A stretch of 64,000 nucleotides of DNA from Serripes groenlandicus (taxonomy: Eukaryota; Mollusca; Bivalvia; Cardiida; Cardiidae): NCBI GenBank assembly GCA_031761405.1, contig JASEVX010000012.1, positions 26,459,217 through 26,523,216 of the forward strand, in the 5' to 3' direction. The notes beneath the pieces are model-generated. The model did no database searches. It was not told the DNA's origin and saw only the letters and a program-made list of their open reading frames with translations. Below, one piece after another: positions 11,601 through 23,627 of this stretch. Made by a program: the position numbers and the translations under genes. The stretch's first letter is position 1, and every line of letters starts with the position of its first letter.

Positions 11601-12554
11601 ACAGGAATACGGTGTTTGTCAGTTGATTGGGATTCAAAGCAGGGTTCACAAGGCAGGTGTATTACATCAGAGCCAAACTCTCCCAGTTTACATTGCTGAT
11701 AAAATCATTAACATGTAAATTGGCCAATGCTCTTTGAAAACCAACCAAAAAGTTAACCCGTTTGCATCCCCTGGAAAGAGACATGCCTATGCATCCGTGC
11801 TATGGTTCCAAATAAATGAATACTGCTTTCCAGTTTTCTTCAAAATTTCTGTAAAACAGCATGCTGATCCGGGTTTACACTAAGTAATTTGCTACTGTAA
11901 GTGCTCTCGAGCGCCACGCAATGACAGTTGTCGTCTGCAACAGAAGCAAGAATAGTCGGCTGTATCAGGTAAATAGTTAATGCATGTATTATAAATATTG
12001 GGGGATACATTGCGTGACAATAATACGTCTATCTGACGATGTACAAGGAACGTACTGGGATGAAATTTCAAAACATGTTCTTGATCTGTATTTGATATGT
12101 GTATGTTCATCTTATGTAAAACTTCTAAGATATAAAAGGTAAAAGGTAAAATACGGGGAAAGCTGATGTTTAATGTTAACATCACATGAGCAACCTTGTG
12201 GGAAAGGAGAATTTGCTCGTTTGTCATCTTTTTACCACAATGGTAAATTAAATTCAAATATCGTGTGCTACACAGGCGTCAGATTCGACCGAATTAGGCA
12301 AATGACTTACAATGAAAAGAATTACATAAAAAAATACCCCTCATTTAATATGACAACCATATCATCTTTCAAACGGTTGGTCTTTGTCAAACGTAATAAA
12401 ACAGTATTCGTGACAAATACACGAGTAGGGCATGACTTTTGGTCATATCGAACTTTTTGTCCTCAGTTACTATATTACATTAAAACCTGTCTTACCGATT
12501 AACTTACATGAATAAGAGGACGTGGCTATTTAATGACAATTAAACCTTAATTAA
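11601..12554. other. Intergenic, no recognised feature
   Basis: Two overlapping antisense open frames of 109-121 codons occur near 11892-12502. They show no family resemblance and no splice context, so no gene is called. Confidence 0.4.
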
Positions 12555-12768
12555 CCCTTTCCCACCTACAGACGCTTTCTGACGCCTCTGCAGCAGACAA
12601 CTTTTGAAAACATTGTGACAAAAGATGAAATTGCTCAAAATTTCTCCTTTTGCCACAATGTTTTCAACTCTTTGCATAAATTATATTTTCACTTTTATAG
12701 ATTTTCGATGTTTTTGCTTAGATGTTTCAAAGTCGTCTGCTGAATATTTGCTGTATGTGGGAAAGAGT
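12555..12768. repeat. M1 MITE
   Basis: TTAA|CCCTTTCCCACCTACAG on the left and TGTATGTGGGAAAGAGTT on the right. Internal GCAGCAGACAAC, TTTGAAAACATTGTGACAAA and the inverse are present. Confidence 0.75.
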
Positions 12769-13732
12769 TCAAAGGGAAGATGACAGCTAAGACAAATTAA
12801 ACTGTACTTCTCTTTCTGACTATTCTATATCGAGTTTTGCAATATTTTTCGACGCGAAACAAATAACAGTGTCCAATTGATGCCAAAGAGAATGCTTAAA
12901 ACTGCAGCTCAGCGACACATTATAATCTGTTTTATGGAGAACAGGACCAGACTAGTCTCATCTAGGATATTTACCAGTCCGGAATAAACAGTTGCACACA
13001 TCTTATCATAAAAAAAATGCATTGAACTGCTGGGATCGTAGTCCTCTGTCATTTTCTTTTATCCTTTACGCACATACTTTCCGAACGGCCGTGCTATAAA
13101 TACACCAATACGCTAATTGAATAGTGTAGTGTCGAGGCATTAATTAGCACAATCATTTCGTTAAAATGTTGACCCAAAACACGACTTATGCACGCGACTT
13201 TGTAAATAAACCATCGAGATTGATGCGGAAGAATTTAGTTACGACTCGAATATTTAGGTTGAACATACACACATTACGCGTGCATGAATACGCACACACC
13301 AATGTACACCTACATTTAGATGCATATAAAATACGCAATTAAATTAATATGAAATAAAAAATATTTATTTCAAATCAAGGATGACCTAGTAGATCAAACA
13401 ACTCAACTAAGTATGAACTGTTTCGTAAACCACTAGTATCTCCCAATTCAACGGGGACTTTTTTCTTGAATAGACAAGCGGGACCCGATAGATTATTACA
13501 TCAGTTCTATTGGGCTTAAATCCGGCAAACCAACATGTAGACAACAAGAAGCATTCTTCAATCTGGGTCGCGACTTAGAATACCAGTCAGTCAACGTTCT
13601 CTCTCACCATGGACAAGTAGCAAGTGCTACTTGTGTCATCCATCAATACCAATATCTTAAAGAGGTTTATGAATATGGATAACCGGTTGTTTAATCAGTA
13701 TTATATGATGGGAAATGGTGCATGGAATATAT
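12769..13732. other. Intergenic, nothing recognised
   Basis: AT-rich unique-looking sequence with no coding signal, RNA gene or repeat that I could identify. Confidence 0.4.
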
Positions 13733-13887
13733 TGCGTAGACTGATCCGGGCCGACACATTCCGTCTCAGGGGGATAGCGGTATAGATTAATGATTCATGA
13801 AACAGAAAATCCACAGGAGGCGAAACGTGTCTGTCCGGGTCGATACTTTACGCGGGTCCACAATGATGATTTTCTCGTGGGACATCT
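13733..13887. repeat. Truncated M3 MITE
   Basis: Sequence from about GCGTAGACTGATCCGG to TTTTCTCGTGGGAC matches the M3 family; the left terminus is missing. Confidence 0.6.
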
Positions 13888-14413
13888 CACATGTTGTTGA
13901 TTTCCTACAGTATCTATTCGTGGTGACCTGTACTGACCTCGAGTTTGTAATGTAAGTGTTCGTGTGGCGTTAAATTACTACAGGAAAAAAAGAAAAAAAA
14001 CACGATAAACGATCAATTGTCCTGCAACACCATCAATTAACATTGAAGCTTTCCACCGCCTAACTCATCTTTCAGGATGTGGTTTAAATACGAAGATAAC
14101 CAATATAGATACTATTTTAATGACGTATAATACATAGTTTTCTGTCAATCAACAAATCATAGTTGTATATACCATACAGACACATACAGTTAATCACAAC
14201 ACTCATGAAATATGCAAGGAGAATCGAAAGTTTCACATTGCTGTCTTGATCAAAAATAGAAAGAAAAAGATTATTTAATGATAATGTATGAAATAAATAT
14301 GTCATATAATCTCATGAGTGTAGTAGAAGTGTATTAAGTTATCTTATTAGTTCAGCATGTTGTAAGTTAAACTATTTCTTCTTCGGATAAAAGCTAGATA
14401 TAGAATCATTTAT
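13888..14413. other. Intergenic, nothing recognised
   Basis: No convincing ORF, RNA or repeat is seen. Confidence 0.35.
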
Positions 14414-14614
14414 CCCTTTCCCACATACATAAAATCTGCAGCAGACGACTTTAAAAACATCTAAGCAAAACCGTAGAATATCAATAAAATTGCAGGTATT
14501 TTTAGTTTTTAGATTTTTAATGAAACAAATTTGAGCAATTTCTTCTTTTACCACATTTTTTTCAAAAAGTGTCTGCTGCAGAGGCGCCAGAAAGCGACTA
14601 TATGTGGGAAAAGG
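14414..14614. repeat. M1 MITE
   Basis: CCCTTTCCCACATACAT to ATATGTGGGAAAAGG, followed by TTAA. GCAGCAGACGACTTT and the inverse AAAGTGTCTGCTGC are present. Confidence 0.75.
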
Positions 14615-14827
14615 TTAAACCTTTGACTGCTTAAACAGTTTTATGTTTATATTCCAAATGTTGTGAACTTGCAAAACGCTAAGATCCAGTCCAGCCTTCT
14701 TCTCTGCGCAATCCGATGAGCAATTTCTCTGTTCGCCATGTAATCTGACTCTCTTACTGGAACCTTTTCGTAAAAAGGTTATGGCCAAAGTCATAGAAAT
14801 ATGCAATTAGATCGTAAATAGCATTAA

Positions 14828-15020
14828 CCCTTTCGCAAAGCAAATCGGTAGCAGACGACTTTGAAATTCTCTATAATTGTAGGTTTAATTACTGAAAGAA
14901 GTTGAAAACATCGTCGTAAAAGGGGAAATTGCTCGTTTAGAGCAATTTCTCCTTTCGTCACAATGTTTTCAAAAGTCGTCTGCAACAGAGGCGACAGATA
15001 GCGTCTATATATGGGAAAGG
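14828..15020. repeat. M1 MITE
   Basis: TTAA|CCCTTTCGCAAAG to ATATGGGAAAGG. The central stem GGAGAAATTGCTC / GAGCAATTTCTCC is nearly perfect. Confidence 0.75.
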
Positions 15021-15034
15021 TTTAAACACTGGCT

Positions 15035-15258
15035 CGGCCATCTATCCTTTCCGACGATTGACAAAAGGCAATATGACTAGCGTACTGTGCCTTCTACCAA
15101 CAGTCTGAATAGTCTGTGTGAAGGTAGCCAGTTAGCTGCCTTGGACGAATGCGGTATGTAGAACTTGACACAATTTAACCGGGATAAGATCTTTGGGTGA
15201 AGTTGGTATATCTGAGATACCGTTGAAAACGGTATTATTCTTCAATCAATCAATCACA
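15035..15258 (+). repeat. 5'-truncated tRNA-SINE (type S1)
   Basis: The body TTTCCGACGATTGACAAAAG and the tail CCGTTGAAAACGG ... CAATCAATCAATCA match the 3' half of the S1 SINEs at 34124 and 38635. The tRNA head is missing and the copy is diverged. Confidence 0.6.
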
Positions 15259-16270
15259 AAAAAAACGCCCTTATGTTAGTTTACTTATGACTTGACTTGA
15301 CTCAAATCAGTTGTATAAAAAAGTTATTCCCATCATTAAAATACACGATTTACTTTTATCATATAGGACATGCCAGCTCGTGTGTTTATATTGTTTTTGA
15401 TATGAGCCGCATCTAGCGATTTGTTGGTTTTCAAGACACTCCGCTCTGACATCAGTTAACGTTATATTGCCGTGCAATTACTCAGGCCACGATTCTAGTT
15501 TTAACTTCTGTCAGAAAATGCGTTTATTTATACACGTACATAACATATACTCGGACAGTGAAGACCCTGGTGAGACTGTGCGGATTCACAGGCTCGCCTG
15601 AATCTCCACTCGACGCAGATCTATGCATTACGGTCCTAAATTTCTAGACGCGGATCATATAACTACACGAGTATAGCTAGTTATTAATCAGTTTAATCGT
15701 AAGTGATACTATGTGAATATAATATGATACTTCGTGATGTTCTTTAACCACAACAAAACAGGTTTCAAGTTTAGGTGATGATCTAGGCGTTTGATCATTA
15801 GTCGTCCACCCTGCCTTTGTTTATAGAATCATTTAAACACTCATATCGAATTGAAGACGAGGCTAATTTCACCCATACAGCAAGAGTTCGCTCCTCGAGT
15901 ACGTAGACATTTTGTTTTAGATAAAACATCAACAGCAACATCAACAAGTTTCAAATGTATTGGCAATCAGCAATAGTTTACCTTTGGCCATTTAAAAAAA
16001 CAAATATATGACAGACATAAGATATTAATACATAACATTATATACAAATAAATAATAACGGGATTTTTTGTAATTGGCATAAGCTTCCTTGATATATTTA
16101 GCAAGATTGTAGAGTTTCAACAGCAACATCAACATAAGTTATGGCGTCAATGCCGAACATCACTTATTGAACTGATTAGTCATTTCATTATCGAATTAAA
16201 CGGCCCATTGAAAAACGTGGTTTACATATCACATGCTTTAACACTAACCGACAGTGAGTGATTGATTTAA
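15259..16270. other. Intergenic, nothing recognised
   Basis: No gene, RNA or known repeat detected by eye. Confidence 0.35.
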
Positions 16271-16274
16271 TGAT

Positions 16275-16690
16275 TGACGCAATTTAACGCATTTGTCAAC
16301 AATGTTTCTGTCATATCACGGCGGCCAGTTCACCTGCCCATGTATGTCCTGGCTCTGTCATATCACGGCTGCCAGTTCACCTGCCAATGGATGCCCTGGC
16401 CTTGTCAACAACTTTTCAGTCATATCACGGCTGCCAGTTCACCTTCCCACGGCTGCCAGTTCACCTGCCCATGGATATCCTGGCTCTGTCATATTACGGC
16501 TGCCAGTTCAGCTGTCCATGTATGTCCTGGCTCTGTCATATCAAGGCTACCAGTTCACCTGCCCATGTATGTCCTGACTCTGTCATATCACGGATGCCAG
16601 TTTACCTGCCCATGGATGTCCTGGCCTTGTCAACACTGTTTCTGTCATATTGTCCTGGCCTTGTCAACACTGTTTCTGTCATATATATAT
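16275..16690. repeat. Tandem array of a SINE 3' module
   Basis: About nine imperfect units carry TCATATCACGGCTGCCAGTT, CACCTGCCCATG and CCTGGC. This motif is the complement of the conserved 3' section of S1 SINEs (CATGGGCAGGTGAACTGGC...GTGATATGAC). Three overlapping open frames are by-products of the repeat and are not called as genes. Confidence 0.65.
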
Positions 16691-16762
16691 ATTCACTTGA
16701 ATATAAAAACACGATATGATACTTCTAGAGTTTTCCGATTATGAGTCAACTGGTTTGACCCT

Positions 16763-16979
16763 CCCTTTCCTACATACAACACATATGTAGGACTTTGAAA
16801 AGATATAGGAATAATTATGAAAATCTCTATAATTTAAAGCGTAATTATTGGATAGAGTTTAAAACATTGAGGTAACTGGATAAATTACTGCGTGTGAGCA
16901 ATGTCTCCTTTTGCCAAACTGTTTTTCAAAATACCTCTGCTCCATATGCGTCAAAATGCGTATACAAGTGGAATAGAGT
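16763..16979. repeat. M1 MITE, diverged
   Basis: CCCTTTCCTACATACAACAC to AAGTGGAATAGAGTT, with a weak internal hairpin. Confidence 0.6.
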
Positions 16980-17489
16980 TACAATGTGTTATATATGGAG
17001 AGTTTAAAAAGCAGTTAAAAAGACTGTAGGAACGGTGTTTGGAAAGGAGAATTTATCCCTGTGTGCAATTTCGCACTTTTTCAATAACGCTTCCAGTTAT
17101 CATCAACTGTGTTGGTTACATTTTGCATATATATATCAGACAGTATGTGAATTTATTTAAAATTGGCAGCTGCTTTGTGAAATCCAACCTTATGACATTT
17201 ACGACCAGTGTACGGACATCATCTACTTTAGTGGTTACACATGTATACATGTATATAGCAGATAATATGTCAATACATTTGAAAACAAACCTTAAGGCAG
17301 TTAAGACATATGTAGAGCCGGAATCAGTAGGTGCATCAACGCAGTCTGATCACTGCACTGCACTGTTAGCTATTAAGTTATAGAAGGGTTTCAAGAACCG
17401 GCTTTATAGCAGTATCAATTTGGATCCTTAGCGTAACTGTACAGGAAAGAGTATTTTTTTACGCGATGTGTAATAATTACGTTAAGATT
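16980..17489. other. Intergenic before the minisatellite
   Basis: A 114-codon open frame at 17039-17383 has no recognisable family and no supporting signals, so it is not called. Confidence 0.35.
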
Positions 17490-18635
17490 GGTTTTCCTGG
17501 AGCACTGTTTATATGTTAATGAAGACTTTGACAGTGGTAGTACTGGCTGCCTGGGGCACTGTTCATATGTTACTGAAGACTTTGACAGTGGTAGTACTGG
17601 CTGCCTGGGGCACTGTTCATATGTTACTGAAGACTTTGACAGTGGTAGTACTGGCTGCCTGGGGCACTGTTCATATGTTACTGAAGACTTTGACAGTGGT
17701 AGTAATGGCTGCCTGGGGCACTGTTCATATGTTACTGAAGACTTTGACAGTGGTAGTAATGGCTGCCTGGGGCACTGTTCATATGTTACTGAAGACTTTG
17801 ACAGTGGTAGTAATGGCTGCCTGGGGCACAGTTCATATGTTACTGAAGACTTTGACAGTGGTAGTAATGGCTGCCTGGGGCACAGTTCATATGTTACTGA
17901 ATACTTTGACAGTGGTAGTACTGGCTGCCTGGAGCACTGTTTATATGTTAATGAAGACTTTGACAGTGGTAGTACTGGCTGCCTGGGGCACTGTTTATAT
18001 GTTAACGAAGACTTTGACAGTGGTAGTACTGGCTGCCTGGAGCACTGTTTATATGTTAATGAAGACTTTGACAGTGGTAGTACTGGCTGCCTGGGGCACT
18101 GTTCATATGTTACTGAAGACTTTGACAGTGGTAGTACTGGCTGCCTGGGGCACTGTTCATATGTTAATGAAGACTTTGACAGTGGTAGTACTGGCTGCCT
18201 GGGGCACTGTTCATATGTTAATGAAGACTTTGACAGTGGTATTACTGGCTGTCTGGGGCACTGTTCATATGTTACTGAAGACTTTGACAGTGGTAGTACT
18301 GGCTGCCTGGGGCACTGTTCATATGTTACTGAAGACTTTGACAGTGGTAGTACTGGCTGCCTGGGGCACTGTTCATATGTTACTGAAGACTTTGACAGTG
18401 GTAGTAATGGCTGCCTGGGGCACAGTTCATATGTTACTGAAGACTTTGACAGTGGTAGTAATGGCTGCCTGGGGCACTGTTTATATGTTAATGAAGACTT
18501 TGACAGTGGTAGTACTGGCTGCCTGGGGCACTGTTTATATGTTAATGAAGACTTTGACAGTGGTAGTACTGGCTGCCTGGGGCACTGTTTATATGTTAAT
18601 GAAGACTTTGACAGTGGTAGTACTGGCTGCCTTCC
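17490..18635 (+). repeat. 54-bp minisatellite, about 21 units, derived from a SINE (array 1)
   Basis: The unit is 54 bp (GAAGACTTTGACAGTGG, TAGTACTGGCTGCCT, GGGGCACTGTTCATATGTTA). Because 54 is divisible by 3, open frames of 394 and 431 codons run through it in two phases, giving an 18-residue repeat (one phase reads GLGHCSYVTEDFDSGSTG-like). There is no start context, splice signal or family support, so coding is doubtful. The segment GTGGTAGTA.TGGCTGCC also occurs in the S2 SINE at 21283, and the array runs directly into array 2, so it arose inside an S2 copy. Confidence 0.85.
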
Positions 18636-19300
18636 TTTGCGCTCAGGGTTGCGGGATAAGCATTACGACTGACTTGTGTCATGATAAATGGACCAGTAGT
18701 ACTGCTTTCCTTAGCGCTCAGGGTTGCGGGATAAGCATTACGACTGACTGGTGTCATGATAAAAGGACCAGTAGTACTGGTAAGGTAGCGCTCAGGGTTG
18801 CGGGGTAAGCATTACGACTGACTGGTGTCATGATAAAAGGACCAGTAGTACTGGTAAGGTAGCGCTCAGGGTTGCGGGGTAAGCATTACGACTGACTGGT
18901 GTCATGATAAAAGGACCAGTAGTACTGGTAAGGTAGCGCTCAGGATTGCGGGGTAAGCATTACGACTGACTGGTGTCATGATAAAAGGACCAGTAGTACT
19001 GGTAAGTTAACGCTCAGGGTTGCGGGGTTAGCATTACGACTGACTGGTGTCATGATAAAAGGACCAGTAGTACTGGTAAGGTAGCGCTCAGGATTGCGGG
19101 GTAAGCATTACGACTGACTGGTGTCATGATAAAAGGACCAGTAGTACTGGTAAGTTAACGCCCAGAGTTGCGGGGTTAGCATTACGACTGACTGGTGTCA
19201 TGATAAATAGACCAGTAGTACTGGTAAGTTAGCGCTCAGGGTTGCGGGGTTAGCATTACGACTGACTGGTATCATGATAAATGGACCAGTAGTACTGGTA
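18636..19300 (+). repeat. 74-bp minisatellite, about 9 units, derived from the same SINE (array 2)
   Basis: The unit runs GCGCTCAGGGTTGCGGGG, TAAGCATTACGACTGACTGG, TGTCATGATAAAAGGACC, AGTAGTACTGGTAAG. All parts match the body of the S2 SINE, next in order after the segment amplified in array 1. The last unit continues into the S2 3' end (GCCGTGATTTAACTGAAAAC, 19315-19340). Confidence 0.85.
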
Positions 19301-19350
19301 AGTTATCCAGAAAATGCCGTGATTTAACTGAAAACGTGTTGAAAGCGTCT
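19301..19350 (+). repeat. SINE S2 3' end closing the two minisatellites
   Basis: TATCCAGAAAATGCCGTGAT and TTAACTGAAAACGTGTTGAA match the S2 3' region seen at 21400-21450. Confidence 0.65.
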
Positions 19351-19907
19351 TATATCACCGAATAATGAATCATATGTAAATGGTATAATTATATTTGGGC
19401 TCATCAAAGCGGATGCTTGTACATGTAGTGATAACAATAAACAAGTACATGTTTTGTTACATTTTGAATTACTTAAGCTATTCTCGATTAACGTTAAAAT
19501 AACAAAATACTTGAACGGCACAATGGTCCGTTGTTAATTATAGAATTGAGTACGTCAGTTAAATTGTTTTTCTTATTTCATTAATACTTAATATATACTA
19601 TAACGAACAAACAGTGATCTTTTTTCATTCGTAAATATGACCATTGAACTTATATGAAACGGGAATTCTATCTCGAGTGGTGTTTACGCACGCGTGTTAC
19701 AAGCGAGTGCGTCTACATGAGTTTGTTATTGGCGGATAAAATCACGAGGGATGATAATTCTCGTATTAAACGTTCAATGGTATACAACATCACTGCATAC
19801 ATTCAGACTTAATTCCTTGTGCATGTAACCTGAGTCATAAACAACAACATATGCAATAACAGTGATTTCAATTAAAGAAATTCGTTTGCTATGTGTTGAG
19901 TCCTTAA
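19351..19907. other. Intergenic, nothing recognised
   Basis: No supported feature. Confidence 0.35.
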
Positions 19908-20082
19908 CCCTCTCCCACATACAACATATCTGCAGCAGACGACTTTGAAAACATTGTGACAAAAACCTGAAAAATGTCCATAAAAGATAGCTTAATCGTT
20001 AAATAAAGAACATTGTGGCCTCAATGTTTTCAAACGTCGTCTGCTGCTATCTCGTCAAAATGCGTCTACAAGGGGAAAAGCG
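19908..20082. repeat. M1 MITE, start of a tandem duplication
   Basis: TTAA|CCCTCTCCCACATAC to GGGGAAAAGCGTTAA. The right part of this MITE is duplicated downstream with flanking DNA (next entry). Confidence 0.65.
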
Positions 20083-20385
20083 TTAATACATATATGCGTA
20101 CAATGAAGACTTGTACAAGCCTGTGTATCCTAACAGTCTCACCAGAGTCTTCACAGTCCCTATATAAGCTTTGCATTCCTAATAGCAATTTCACCTTCGG
20201 CCTCAATGTTTTCAAACGTCGTCTGCTGCTATTGCGTAAATATGCGTCTGCAGGTGTGAAAGTGTTAATACATATATGCGTACAGTAAAGACTCGTACTG
20301 TACAAGCCTGTGTAACCTCACAGTCTCTCCGGAGTCTTCACTGGCCCTTTATAAGCTGTGCATACCTAAAAGCACGTTTTGACAA
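20018..20385. repeat. Tandem duplication, unit about 180 bp
   Basis: Two units start at about 20018 and 20198 with GGCCTCAATGTTTTCAAACG and contain TTAATACATATATGCGTACA, CAAGCCTGTGTA and GGAGTCTTCAC. Each therefore joins a MITE end to adjacent host sequence. Confidence 0.75.
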
Positions 20386-20489
20386 AACACTGGAAGTGAA
20401 GCCCAACTAGTTTTTATGCCGATATGTGTTTAAATGACGTCACGTATGAGTGTGATTAATAATTGTTACGTGTTATACACCGCTCTCAC

Positions 20490-20712
20490 CAACTGTTCAG
20501 TTATATCACGGCGTTTCCTGGGTAAGTTACCAGTACTACTGGTCCTTTTATCCTGCCAACAGCCCGTCAGTCGTTATGCTTACCCCGCAACCCTGAGCGC
20601 CAAATAGGGCAGCCATCAGTTCCATTTAACAGTTTTTGGTATGACCCGGCCGTGAATCGAACCTGCGACCACCAGCACCGGGGACGAACGCTTTACAACT
20701 TCATCGCCGAGG
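20490..20712 (-). repeat. tRNA-derived SINE type S2, antisense
   Basis: Read on the minus strand: a tRNA-like head with B-box-like GGTTCGATTCACGG near 20655, then TGGCTGCCC, GCGCTCAGGGTTGCGGGGTA, AGCATAACGACTGACGG, CCAGTAGTACTGG and the CCGTGATATAACTGAA 3' part. It is the best full-length S2 in the window. Confidence 0.7.
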
Positions 20713-21099
20713 CGGTCATGAGTGTAATTAAGACCCCCAAATCGCTCTAGACGCGGCCCATTCTAAAGTTAGAAGTAGTAAATTACATAATAAGTGGCTG
20801 AGTGGTCGCGCGTCCGCAATTATGATCTTATCAATGAAGCAGTTCTTTGTGGTTTGCACTTTTATACGGTTGAAGTGGATATTGGTGCATTTGAGTGTGA
20901 CGTCATATCTGTCCGGGGTTTTGTCCAAAACACAACGATTACACCGAGTGTGTGTGTCCCGGAATAGCTTCCATTCATATAAAACACTTAAGCGATACAT
21001 GTGCTAATTAATTAAATCACTTAACAATGATATCTTGTTCCGTCATATACCATAACATGTTTTGTTTATGTTTGGTTGGTATTAACGGCTGTTTCAGCA

Positions 21100-21450
21100 A
21101 TGATTCAGTTATATCAGAGTAAGTTACCCGTACTAATTCATCCAGACACCCATAATGCTGAGCGCGAAGGAGGGAAGCCATTATTCAGTTATATCAGAAT
21201 AAGTTACCCGTACTAATAGTCAATTCATCCAGACACCCGTAATGCTTAAGCGGCAAAGAGGGAAGCCATTACTAAAAATTAAAAGTGGTAGTACATTAAT
21301 GGCTGCCCTCCTTGGCGCTCTCTTGGTTGCGAGTGAGCATTAAGACTGACTGGCGGTTGTCAGGATACAAAAGGACCAGCAGTACTGGTAACTTAACCAG
21401 GAAACGCCGTGATATAACTGGAAATTTCTTGAAAGTGGCGTAAAACAGAT
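21100..21450. repeat. SINE S2 fragments: two antisense units followed by a sense copy
   Basis: Two tandem antisense pieces (ATTCAGTTATATCAGA, AAGTTACCCGTACTAAT, at about 21105 and 21185) are followed by a sense copy from 21283 (GTGGTAGTACATTAATGGCT) to 21450 (CCGTGATATAACTGGAAA). Confidence 0.65.
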
Positions 21451-21976
21451 TTGAACGGTTTCTTTTGTAAACAAGATCAAATGTAGAAATCATCAAGACC
21501 AGTTCCCTTTCAGGTGATACTTGAAGGTTGATTAAGTGGAGATTAACAACCTTTTAACGTTATTTCAGTTATATCACGGAGGCCAGTTTATCTAACGTGT
21601 TTCTCTGGCTACCTCCCACCAGTACTGCAGACAACGTGTTTGCCATGCAACTGGCTTCCTTCCCACATATCATAGACTACTAAGACCATCGGTGGAAAGA
21701 TTAATGATGCTAGTCCCTCTGACTTTCATCAATCATCAGAATCAATGTATGACAGAGCCGGCCTTCAAACCCACGACTCCTGAAGTGATACCCCTCGTCG
21801 TTATGGAAGGTACAATGACAATGATAATAATTTCATTTCGTAATGTAGGCCTCCGGCCCATTATACAAATTTTGCACAATGAAAAATTCATTTGAGTGAC
21901 AGATAAGTCAGAATAGGTTCAATTGTATGAATGCAATATACAGTGATGTAATGTGAGCTTATATCAATAGATACAT
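21451..21976. other. Intergenic, nothing recognised
   Basis: A 67-codon open frame is present without family support. The TCAGTTATATCACGGAGGCC near 21565 is another SINE 3' fragment. Confidence 0.35.
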
Positions 21977-23058
21977 TATTCAACCTGGTAAAATACTTTT
22001 CTGATTGTAAAAGCCTCCACTAAATATGTTATCAGAGAATTAACATGTGTGCGACTGCATACACTCATAATGTTGTAAACCAATGTTATAGTCGGATGTG
22101 TATAATTCCATTTGTCTTGAAAGTAACGTGTTCGAAGTTCATCATACATTGGACATACTAAAAGGAAGAGAAATTCATCTTCGGCAATATAACAATTTCT
22201 TTTCAGACAAAAAAAATCAGAATCTCAAGTTGTAGTCTAAAACCCGATGTCTTCACATCTCTACATTTAAACAATGACCAGAACATCTAATATTTGAAAA
22301 TATACAACGACTATAATATGCCATATCAAATGACAATTATTGTTCTACGTTCAAAAGTGACTTATACAAATGTAATACTGATAATAGTTAGCCTAGTGAG
22401 AATATATAATGTCTTTGGGAGAATCTCTGATTTTATGCTATAAATGTTGTAAAGAAAAAACAAAAAGACGCTGCTTAAAAGATTTTAAAAGGTGATCTGA
22501 ATTTCCGACTCCATTATTTATCAAAGCAAATCCAAAACCAATTTCATATAGCATATGTTTGACTTTTGACGCCCATGTTTTTCCACCGTTTTCATTTGAT
22601 CTTCTGAGCATAAGATAGGACTGTTTTGGATATCTGCTGTTTGTCATTTCTGTAAGCCTTTTAATCCAGTATTTGATACATTGCGTCAAAAATGTAACGT
22701 TGAGAGGATATCTACCACATTCACTCAAGGTGAAGAAGTCAGCAGTATTTAGATTAAGGAAACATAAAGGGTTACAAAAACCTTTTCAATAATATGAATG
22801 TATTCAAAATCCCAATTTTTCAGAATTAAAACATAGTTTATTAATCACTGAGTCAAAAACCTTAAAAGCATTTTTCGGGTTAAAGTAACCAAAATTATTT
22901 TGAGATCTATCATTAAAAAAACAAGCCTTTTTAGTACCTGTTTTGGACGACTTGGAAAATATGAATACTTTATTACTGTAATGTTCATTGACTTGTGACA
23001 AAAGGGGGAAATTAGTCATTAAAATGGTTTTAAGTTTCTTCAACAATTGTATTTTCAT
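21977..23058 (-). pseudogene. Non-LTR retrotransposon (LINE) ORF2 C-terminal fragment, degenerate
   Basis: Minus-strand translation gives, in order, the end of an RT-type block (NPKNAFKVFDSVINKLCFNS near 22820), SECGRYPLNVTFLTQCIKYW with RYPKQSYLML (22440-22730), and near 22100-22200 EDEFLFLLVCPMYDELRTRY. This order (FDS..NP.LCFNSE.WGF, GRYPL...KYW.K, then a ..E.LF.CP.Y..LR. tail) is what I know from the C-terminal part of ORF2 in LINEs common in molluscs. The blocks lie in different frames with stops between them, and the polymerase core with its catalytic residues is absent, so it is a dead 5'-truncated copy. The exact clade is not determined. Confidence 0.7.
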
Positions 23059-23289
23059 TTATGGGTATAAAAGATTTTCACTTAATTTAACTTGCAACTT
23101 TTCAGAACACATAAAATGTTATGTATTCTTTCATATTAATTGATTATGTCATTTATTAGGCTGACTGTCGTTTTCAGATCGTTTTCGCTTATTTAGATTG
23201 ACCTATCACATCGAGCACTCGCGAGCACGTGCTAGTTAAAATATATAACTGGATTGGTTGATTCAGCTAGAGAAATACAAAAAGGGCAA

Positions 23290-23490
23290 ACCATCATGGC
23301 CATCACATTTTCTTTTAGTTTAAACTTATTTATTTTACATCGAAGAAACAAGCTTTTAGCTTATTTTAGTCACGCTTGATGTCTGCTTCCTGGAGACATA
23401 ACCAGTACTCGCGCCGTTTGTGTGGACAAATCCAAAAGGCAGAACCCGCACATCACGGGATTCGAACCCTGGACATTTGGTACGAGAGGG
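23290..23490 (-). repeat. tRNA-derived SINE type S4, antisense
   Basis: The minus strand carries a B-box-like GGGTTCGAATCCCGTGATGT (near 23460) and the body CGCGAGTACTGGTTATG, TCCAGGAAGCAGACATCAAG, AAGCTTGTTTC. This matches the sense copy at 56735-56945. Confidence 0.65.
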
Positions 23491-23627
23491 CAAGCGGCCA
23501 TTTTTTATTTAAACACTCATTGAGTTATGTAATGCAAAGATGTACATGTACTACTATTGGTCACATTCGTAGAACACTTTAATTTGAAAACTTAAATGAC
23601 TAAGCTGTTGTTCACACAAACGTAAAA

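Noticed and set aside
11892..12502. Overlapping open frames of 121 (minus) and 109 (plus) codons
   Set aside because: No recognisable family, no splice or promoter context, and both strands open over the same AT-rich bases; chance is the simplest reading.
16274..16744. 156-codon frame with Cys/Trp/His-rich text
   Set aside because: It is translation of a tandem SINE module; three phases are open for the same reason.
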